Below are positions 1 through 4,253 of a DNA stretch of 6,796 nucleotides, one piece after another (within the stretch, counting starts at the first letter, position 1; every line of letters begins with the position of its first letter). The DNA is from Microcoleaceae cyanobacterium UBA11344 (GTDB lineage Bacteria; Cyanobacteriota; Cyanobacteriia; Cyanobacteriales; Microcoleaceae): positions 3,401-10,196 of the forward strand of contig DMYK01000069.1 of NCBI GenBank assembly GCA_003483675.1. Direction: 5' to 3'. Below the pieces are notes generated by a model. The model was not told where the DNA came from. It was given only the letters and a program-made list of their open reading frames with translations, and ran no database searches. The translations under genes and the position numbers were made by a program.

Positions 1-1511
1 CGCTGTTCGTCAACGCGAAACAAAATTTTGACGCGATCGCTCCCCGGATACCCATGCGGGCTCAATTGGGCAATGCTGCGGGCTCCGTCTTTGTCGTTTA
101 GCGGCTGTACGGATGTGGTGCCCGCGAGTTGCTTAGTAATCAATCTGTCGCCATCAAAATATATCTCTGTGCCGCCAGTTTCCGCCCCCAATTCGCCGAT
201 AATTAATTCAATACTCGGCTGATTTTCCACAGAAGCACCCAACATTAATTCTACTGGTTCGCTCATCGGATAAGACTGACCGGATTTGATTAAACTATGC
301 CAACTGTGGCAATTTTCGCGGCGGTTCCAGTAGCGAATTCCGTAACTGTGATATAGAAAATCTTTGACTTCTATGCCTTGACTGAGTTGCAAAGCACCTT
401 GGGCGATCGCTTCAAAAGGTCGATCGCACTTAATCTTTGCCTTGTCGAAATATTGCTCAACCCACCGCTGCACTGCGGGAATTTGGACAGTGCCGCCAAC
501 TAGCAAAACTGCATCAATGTCAGCAATTTCTAAGCCTTGACGCCGCGCTTGCTGCAATACTTGATTCATGCACTCGTCGAGGTTGTGAAAAAACTGATGT
601 TCTGCGAGAATAGATTCAAATTCAGCGCGCTCTAATTCTAATTCGTAAGCCTCAAAGTTTTCATCGTCAAAATAAACCTCAGTCGCCCCTTCTAACAAAG
701 ACAACTGAATCTTTAATCGTTCTGCTAATCGCGCTGTGATCGGAGATTTCACCAAGCCTTTGGTTTTGACAAAATAATCTACTAGCCAATTATCAATATC
801 AGAACCGCCTAAATTTTGTCCGGCTTTAGCCAAAACCCTGGCAACTTTTGCCTTTTGTCCCTCACTGTCAGCCAGCAATTTTTCGCCCCATTTCAGAATA
901 AAACCTAGAGGCTTTTTGCCAGCCTTATTGTCAAGCCGCACCAAAGAAAGGTCGAGAGTTCCGCCACCAAAATCAATTACTAACAGATTTTCGCGATCGG
1001 CTAAACCGTAACCCAAAGCAGCCGCCGTGGGTTCATCCAACATCCGCACCTGTTCTACTTGCAAAGATTGAGAAACTTTGCCCAGCCAATTGCGGTAAGC
1101 TTCAAAACTATCTACTGGAACAGTGAAAACCAGAGAATCTACAGGTAGTGGCAGTTCGCGAATTGACCGGACAATTTGCTCTATAAACCACTGTCCTACT
1201 TGTTCAAAAGTAATAATTTTCCCCTCAAGTTCCGGCATAAAACCCTGAATTGGAGTACCAATTCCCCGCTTAAAATTGCGGAAAAATCGAGAATCTGTAC
1301 TCAAATCAAGGCCTTTGTCTCGGACTTGTTGGCCAAGTATTACTTTATTTTCAGCAGCGTTCTCAACGTAGAGTAAACTGGGAATTAGGGGCGGATTTTG
1401 AGCCGAGATTGCCGAAAGTCCCGGCAATTTCAAAGTTTCGGGCTGCTGTCGGGCCGGATTCCAGCGAGCGACAACGGTGTTGCTAGTTCCAAAGTCAATT
1501 GCGATCGTCAT
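1..1511 (-). CDS. Hsp70-family (DnaK-like) chaperone, C-terminus cut by window edge
   Basis: An ATP-dependent Hsp70-type chaperone, presumably cytoplasmic, that would bind and release unfolded segments of client proteins. 503 residues are visible with no stop; the frame runs off the left edge. Motifs in order: phosphate-1 loop IDFGTSNT (5-12), connect-1 DEPTAAALGYG (159-169), phosphate-2 VIDFGGGTLDL (178-188), adenosine motif VLLVGGTVQIP (335-345), then AIAQGALQ (368-375). An interdomain linker resembling that of DnaK (EVKDFL, 381-386) follows, and about 117 residues of beta-rich substrate-binding domain. The ATPase domain of about 380 residues has normal DnaK length. The ATG at 1511 is chosen because the nucleotide-binding strand begins two residues later; no clear Shine-Dalgarno precedes it. 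No dnaJ or grpE gene is adjacent, and the C-terminal half differs from canonical DnaK (for example YHSYGIRYWNRRENCH, 388-402), so this is likely one of the divergent cyanobacterial Hsp70 paralogues rather than housekeeping DnaK. Client unknown. Family call is secure; the exact subfamily is inference. Confidence 0.93.
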   Translation of the reverse strand, partial: MTIAIDFGTSNTVVARWNPARQQPETLKLPGLSAISAQNPPLIPSLLYVENAAENKVILGQQVRDKGLDLSTDSRFFRNFKRGIGTPIQGFMPELEGKIITFEQVGQWFIEQIVRSIRELPLPVDSLVFTVPVDSFEAYRNWLGKVSQSLQVEQVRMLDEPTAAALGYGLADRENLLVIDFGGGTLDLSLVRLDNKAGKKPLGFILKWGEKLLADSEGQKAKVARVLAKAGQNLGGSDIDNWLVDYFVKTKGLVKSPITARLAERLKIQLSLLEGATEVYFDDENFEAYELELERAEFESILAEHQFFHNLDECMNQVLQQARRQGLEIADIDAVLLVGGTVQIPAVQRWVEQYFDKAKIKCDRPFEAIAQGALQLSQGIEVKDFLYHSYGIRYWNRRENCHSWHSLIKSGQSYPMSEPVELMLGASVENQPSIELIIGELGAETGGTEIYFDGDRLITKQLAGTTSVQPLNDKDGARSIAQLSPHGYPGSDRVKILFRVDEQ

Positions 1512-1543
1512 TAGCGCCAAAATACACAGCTACTACAGATGAG

Positions 1544-1576
1544 ACTATATTATGGTATTTAGAGCCGCAAATGCAA
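1544..1576 (-). promoter_or_regulatory. Possible promoter for the Hsp70-family gene
   Basis: Reading the minus strand in the divergent spacer, TTGCAT (plus positions 1571-1576) and CATAAT (plus 1549-1554) are separated by 16 bases, giving a weak sigma70-like match about 40 bases before the Hsp70 start. An alternative -10, TATAGT (plus 1544-1549), overlaps it. No heat-shock CIRCE inverted repeat is visible. This rests on sequence likeness only. Confidence 0.25.
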
Positions 1577-1590
1577 ACATAATATTATGT
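1577..1590. promoter_or_regulatory. 14-bp perfect palindrome in divergent spacer, possible operator
   Basis: ACATAATATTATGT is a perfect palindrome ending five bases before the ATG of the DUF4079-like gene, inside the 84-bp spacer shared with the divergent Hsp70-family gene. Its position suits an operator or -10 region for the membrane-protein gene. Because it is wholly A/T apart from one C and one G, it could also be a chance product of an AT-rich promoter. No known regulator site is recognised. Confidence 0.3.
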
Positions 1591-1595
1591 AACTC

Positions 1596-2036
1596 ATGAA
1601 TCTACCTTCTTTCTTGTGGTTGTGGAAAATAGCGGCTTGGTCAATGGGCTTTTCGCTGTTTGCTTATCTGCTGTTGGCTGTTACTGGAACTTGGATGTTT
1701 TACGATCGCAATACCAAACAGCCGCGCCCAAAATGGCTGCGTCCCGTTCATCTGGCTGTAGGTGCTGTCATGGCGACTCTGGTAATTTTACTGCTGGGAA
1801 TTGGCGTAGTCGGCACCCTGGGATACTACGGCAATTTGGGTCACTCGGCTCATTTACCTGCGGGGTTAGCGGTGGTTACTTTGGTGTTAGTTTCTGTTGG
1901 AAGCGGCTTGCAAATTAGCCCAAAACGCCCTTGGGCGCGTCCCCTCCACATGAGCACTAATGTGACTTTGTTGGCTGGATTTGTGACAGTCCTGCTGACA
2001 GGATGGACGATCGTACAAAAGTATTTGCCAAAGTAG
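1596..2036 (+). CDS. Four-helix membrane protein, DUF4079-like, possible haem-binding
   Basis: A 146-residue integral membrane protein with four hydrophobic helices at about 12-36, 50-76, 86-106 and 115-140. Its length, helix count and histidine pattern resemble the cyanobacterial/plastid DUF4079 family, whose function is not established. Histidines sit at helix ends: H52 in RPVH before helix 2, H83 and H86 in GHSAH before helix 3, H118 in RPLH before helix 4. Such paired histidines recall four-helix b-type cytochromes (b561/ferric-reductase-like), so haem-linked electron transfer is possible but inferred. The basic loops (38-49, 109-115) would face the cytoplasm, placing both termini outside. 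The two halves look alike around the RPxH motifs. The ATG at 1596 gives a short N-terminus ahead of helix 1; no Shine-Dalgarno is visible. It is transcribed alone, divergent from the Hsp70-family gene and convergent with the hydrolase. Membrane nature is certain; the family name is recalled, not searched. Confidence 0.8.
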   Translation: MNLPSFLWLWKIAAWSMGFSLFAYLLLAVTGTWMFYDRNTKQPRPKWLRPVHLAVGAVMATLVILLLGIGVVGTLGYYGNLGHSAHLPAGLAVVTLVLVSVGSGLQISPKRPWARPLHMSTNVTLLAGFVTVLLTGWTIVQKYLPK

Positions 2037-2039
2037 TAA

Positions 2040-2074
2040 GGTGCGCAATGCGCACCCTACAAATAGGCTTTTTT
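2040..2074 (+). terminator. Palindromic dispersed repeat, possible terminator between convergent genes
   Basis: GGTGCGCAATGCGCACC (2040-2056) is a perfect inverted repeat that can fold into a 7-bp GC-rich stem with a three-base loop. It starts four bases after the membrane-protein stop codon and is followed, after a 12-base gap, by a run of six T (2069-2074). The gap is long for a classic intrinsic terminator, but the place between two convergent genes fits. The GTAGGGTGCGC...GCGCACC type of sequence recurs in intergenic DNA of many cyanobacteria, so it may also be a copy of a small dispersed repeat. Confidence 0.45.
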
Positions 2075-2100
2075 GTAAGTCCTCGTTGAATTAGCTTGAC

Positions 2101-2988
2101 TTACTTAGCTATGAAATCTAAAATGTGCTGTGCGGTAATCTGCGGTTTTTCTAAGTGGGGAACGTGCCCGCAATCAGGTATCCAAATTAGTTGGGAATTC
2201 GCGATCGCACTTTCAAACTTTGCCGCATCTGCTATCCCCAAAATTCGGTCTTGTTTTCCCCACAAAATCAGCGTTTGCTGCTGAATCTGCGACAGTTTTT
2301 CCCCAAAACCTCTATAACCCCCGCTTTTGGTAAAAGCAATTAAAGCTTGATTCCAATTGGGCATTTCCAAATGCAGGGCGGCGCAAGTTTGTGCATCGAC
2401 AGAAGCCAAAGTTTCATCAAAATAAGCATTGACGCTAATTTTTTGGCGAATTTTAGGGTTTCGCAAAAATGAAGTTGCCAAAGCTCCTAAAGGAGGAATT
2501 AAAAATTTCCCTTTATTAGAAGTGATGGCAAAACCTGCACTGTCTATTAAGACCAATTTTTTGACAGATTCGGGATGATTGAGAGTGAAATCAATTGCTG
2601 CTGCACCTCCCATTGATGCACCAATTAATATTACAGGCTGCGAAATTAGCGTTTTCCAGAAATAGTAGAGATGACTGCCAATTGCTGTGGCACTGAATGG
2701 GAAACCCGCCGCTCTTTCTGTAAAGCCAAAACCTAGTAAATCTACCGCCCAAGTTTCATTTTTTTCTGCTAGCAGCGGCAACAAACGGCGGAATTCAAAC
2801 ACCGAACTGTCGAAGCCGTGAATTAGCAAAATAGGCGTGTTTCCGCTGCCTTGATGCACGTAGGTTGTGTCAATTTGCCCAGAAGTTAGGGGAGTTGTAA
2901 TTGCTTCTTGTTGAATGCTTTGGGCTAAAGCAATTGATGTGGATTCTGTTAGTTGTGCGATCGATTTTGGCAGAAAACTTGCTGGCAT
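2101..2988 (-). CDS. Alpha/beta-fold hydrolase
   Basis: A 295-residue soluble alpha/beta hydrolase of the epoxide hydrolase/MhpC-like group, with a complete catalytic set. The oxyanion-hole motif HGFD is at 57-60, the nucleophile elbow GASMGG at 123-128 (Ser125), the acid after strand 7 in WGKQDRILG (Asp247), and the base in DCGHVPHLEKP (His275). A cap region of mainly helical sequence lies at about 155-235. Motif spacing and total length are normal for the family. The first 40 residues are a polar extension with no signal peptide, so the enzyme is probably cytoplasmic. An ester, lactone or similar bond is the likely target; the substrate cannot be read from sequence. The ATG at 2988 is preceded only by weak purine-rich sequence. 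It converges with the DUF4079-like gene and is divergent from the feo operon, so no operon partner hints at a pathway. Confidence 0.93.
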   Translation of the reverse strand: MPASFLPKSIAQLTESTSIALAQSIQQEAITTPLTSGQIDTTYVHQGSGNTPILLIHGFDSSVFEFRRLLPLLAEKNETWAVDLLGFGFTERAAGFPFSATAIGSHLYYFWKTLISQPVILIGASMGGAAAIDFTLNHPESVKKLVLIDSAGFAITSNKGKFLIPPLGALATSFLRNPKIRQKISVNAYFDETLASVDAQTCAALHLEMPNWNQALIAFTKSGGYRGFGEKLSQIQQQTLILWGKQDRILGIADAAKFESAIANSQLIWIPDCGHVPHLEKPQITAQHILDFIAK

Positions 2989-3039
2989 AATTCTTGATCT
3001 GTGAATCGGTACGGGGGGAGCGGCTTAAGTATCTATGCT

Positions 3040-3088
3040 CGATCGCTATTTTAGGGCGATCGGCGATCGCGCCATGAAAATTCGATCG
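3040..3088. repeat. Cluster of HIP1-core (CGATCG) sites
   Basis: Four CGATCG cores occur in 49 bases (3040-3045, 3057-3062, 3064-3069, 3083-3088), one of them inside a full HIP1 octamer GCGATCGC at 3063-3070. HIP1 is a highly over-represented palindrome of cyanobacterial genomes and is usually scattered about once per kilobase; this cluster is denser. It lies upstream of the hydrolase gene, where its promoter would be. From here to the feo promoter (3089-3168) I see only AT-rich DNA without further signals. Confidence 0.7.
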
Positions 3089-3168
3089 CAATTTAGAATT
3101 ATTCCGCCCGCAACACCGCATCTTAGCGGCTGAGTTTGTTTAAATATAGTTAATTTATTTGAGAACTA

Positions 3169-3197
3169 TTGCTAATAAACAGTTTTTCATATAATAT
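3169..3197 (+). promoter_or_regulatory. Likely feo operon promoter with weak Fur-box-like overlap
   Basis: TTGCTA (3169-3174) and TAATAT (3192-3197) are spaced by 17 bases; a perfect TATAAT at 3190-3195 overlaps this -10 with a 15-base spacer. Transcription would begin near 3204. A segment overlapping the -35 (3160-3174) matches about 9 of 14 positions of the TGATAAT-N-ATTATCA Fur model. That match is poor, so iron repression by Fur at this spot is only a suggestion from the operon's function. Confidence 0.45.
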
Positions 3198-3203
3198 GAT
3201 TAA

Positions 3204-3471
3204 AAGCAGCAATTGTTACACCTAGGCGATTTGACCGCAGATCGGCATCTAACTCAAGAGAGATTTAAGCTCTCTCGATCCCGGAAAATCAGTCGAATTG
3301 CCGGGTTTGGGGAATATATGTGCTCAAAATATCCAAGGGCCAAGGAAAATGTCAAAATCCCTAATTTTGGGTTTCCAGTGGTACCGGGTAGAGTATATTG
3401 AGAATAAATCTCAAGTTGCCAGTGCCAGTCAGCCTAAACAACTTGTTGCTAAAACCGATATCAGAAACGCA
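3204..3471 (+). other. Long leader upstream of feoA1 with predicted hairpins
   Basis: If transcription starts near 3204 and translation at 3472, the mRNA has a leader of about 270 nt. Three stem-loops can be drawn: GAGAGA/TCTCTC (3258-3276, 7-nt loop), CCCGG/CCGGG (3280-3305, 16-nt loop), and a nested hairpin at 3344-3376 with outer GGAAA/TTTCC and inner CAAAAT/ATTTTG arms. No known riboswitch class is recognised. Part of this stretch is also open in the feoA1 frame back to a TTG at 3298 and an ATG at 3349, so it may partly be coding. Folding is by eye only. Confidence 0.35.
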
Positions 3472-3852
3472 ATGAAACAAAACAGAGAAGACTACAGCGA
3501 ACAATACCAAGAGTCAAACCCCAGACAGTTCGGGGGTTTTACCTTTTACGGCGAGACACCAGAAGTCTCTGAAACCGAGGACAGCAGCACAGAAACTCAG
3601 CCCGCGGTGGCGGGCGGTAAATCACTCCCGCTAGCAATGGCCAGCGTCGGCGAGAAATTGCGGATTGTCAAACTCGGGGGTTCAGAAGGCACGGTGCGCC
3701 GCCTCATCGGCATGGGATTAGTCCCCAGCATCGAAGTTCAAATCGTCAGCACCTCTGGCGGTTCTGTAATTGTGGCAATTGGGGACAACCGCATCGGTTT
3801 GGGGGCGGGTATGGCACAGAAAATTATGTGTACGAATTCAAAATTTCCATAA
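3472..3852 (+). CDS. feoA: FeoA-domain protein with acidic N-terminal extension (feoA1)
   Basis: A 126-residue protein whose C-terminal part (about 52-121) is a FeoA SH3-like beta-barrel domain: LPLAMASVGEKLRIVKL, then the hallmark RRLIGMGLVPSIEVQIV (77-93) and a glycine-rich final strand region. FeoA proteins are small cytosolic partners of the FeoB ferrous-iron permease. Unusually, about 50 residues of polar, acidic, Ser/Thr/Glu-rich sequence precede the domain (such as ETPEVSETEDSSTETQ, 28-43) and look disordered; typical FeoA is about 75-85 residues. The start is uncertain: ATG 3472 is preferred because the sequence before it looks less protein-like, but the frame is open to ATG 3349 (with AAGGA only two bases upstream) and TTG 3298, which would give up to 184 residues. 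It precedes feoA2 by 158 bases on the same strand and is likely the first gene of the feo operon. Domain call is strong; the role of the tail is unknown. Confidence 0.88.
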   Translation: MKQNREDYSEQYQESNPRQFGGFTFYGETPEVSETEDSSTETQPAVAGGKSLPLAMASVGEKLRIVKLGGSEGTVRRLIGMGLVPSIEVQIVSTSGGSVIVAIGDNRIGLGAGMAQKIMCTNSKFP

Positions 3853-3900
3853 AAAAATTGCATCTACAGCAATCCTATTTCATTGGTGAAAAAGATTTTT

Positions 3901-3939
3901 TTTTTAACCGCAGAGGGCGCAGAGGGCGCAGAGGAAGAG
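3901..3939 (+). repeat. CGCAGAGGG tandem repeat element, left inverted copy
   Basis: Three tandem 9-mers (CGCAGAGGG at 3909-3917 and 3918-3926, CGCAGAGGA at 3927-3935) sit behind a T10 tract (3896-3905) and are followed by GA-rich sequence. Positions 3901-3939 match the reverse complement of 6688-6726 at 38 of 39 bases. Similar CGCAGAG-rich elements are common between cyanobacterial genes. This one lies between feoA1 and feoA2. Confidence 0.85.
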
Positions 3940-4010
3940 TAAAGAGAGATGTTCGCAGATTCTGAAATTTCCTTGATTTTTTACCAATTTAGACTGCATT
4001 CAAACAACAG

Positions 4011-4253
4011 ATGAACGAGAAAAAACAATTAGGGGATTTGGCTGTCGGTGCTATCGGCCGCGTCATTGGCTATGATAAAACAGCCAGAGGTTATAAGGGC
4101 AAATTGTTGGCAATGGGGCTGACACCGGGAACTGAATTTACTGTCATCAGGCAGGCACCTTTAGGAGATCCCGTAGAAATCCTCGTGCGGGGTTTTAAAC
4201 TCAGTTTGCGGAAAGATGAAGCTAAAACTCTATTTGTAGAAGAGGTTAAATAA
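4011..4253 (+). CDS. feoA: FeoA, ferrous iron transport protein A (feoA2)
   Basis: A compact 80-residue FeoA of normal family length. The single SH3-like domain covers nearly the whole protein: LGDLAVGAIGRVIGY (7-21), the hallmark KGKLLAMGLTPGTEFTVIRQAPLGDPVEI (29-57) and the closing strands VRGFKLSLRKDEAKTLFVEEV. FeoA is a cytosolic accessory needed for full Fe2+ uptake by FeoB, probably through contact with FeoB's cytosolic part; the mechanism is not settled. The stop codon overlaps the feoB start by one base (TAATG at 4251-4255), a sign of translational coupling. No Shine-Dalgarno is visible before ATG 4011. It shares the domain but little sequence with the extended FeoA upstream, so the two are diverged paralogues rather than a recent duplication. 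Confidence 0.95.
   Translation: MNEKKQLGDLAVGAIGRVIGYDKTARGYKGKLLAMGLTPGTEFTVIRQAPLGDPVEILVRGFKLSLRKDEAKTLFVEEVK
4238..4245 (+). promoter_or_regulatory. Shine-Dalgarno for feoB inside the feoA2 end
   Basis: AGAAGAGG ends seven bases before the feoB ATG at 4253 and lies within the last feoA2 codons. It is the only good ribosome binding site seen in the window and, with the one-base stop/start overlap, supports coupled translation of feoA2 and feoB. Confidence 0.65.

Noticed and set aside
28..1376. Short plus-strand open frames (28-222, 1176-1376) opposite the Hsp70-family gene
   Set aside because: They lie antisense to a long coding frame with clear motifs, and their translations show no family likeness.
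1616..1918. 100-codon plus-strand frame inside the DUF4079-like gene
   Set aside because: It is a shifted frame of a convincing membrane protein and encodes no recognisable pattern.
2096..2284. 62-codon plus-strand frame opposite the end of the hydrolase gene
   Set aside because: It is antisense to the catalytic His region of the hydrolase and shows no family likeness.
2870..3121. 83-codon minus-strand frame overlapping the hydrolase start
   Set aside because: It overlaps the hydrolase N-terminus in another frame, has low-quality composition and lacks a ribosome binding site; it crosses the HIP1 cluster, which inflates open frames.
3213..3401. 62-codon plus-strand frame in the feoA1 leader
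   Set aside because: No homology is recognised and it ends without relation to feoA1. A leader peptide cannot be excluded, but nothing supports one.
3885..3909. Intrinsic terminator after feoA1 at the T10 tract
   Set aside because: The only drawable stem is A/T pairs formed by the T tract itself, with a GGT/ACC base; it lacks a GC-rich stem ahead of the T run.
3901..3939. CRISPR-like array from the regularly spaced CGCAGAG units
   Set aside because: Units are 9 bp and directly adjacent without unique spacers, so this is a simple tandem repeat rather than a CRISPR.
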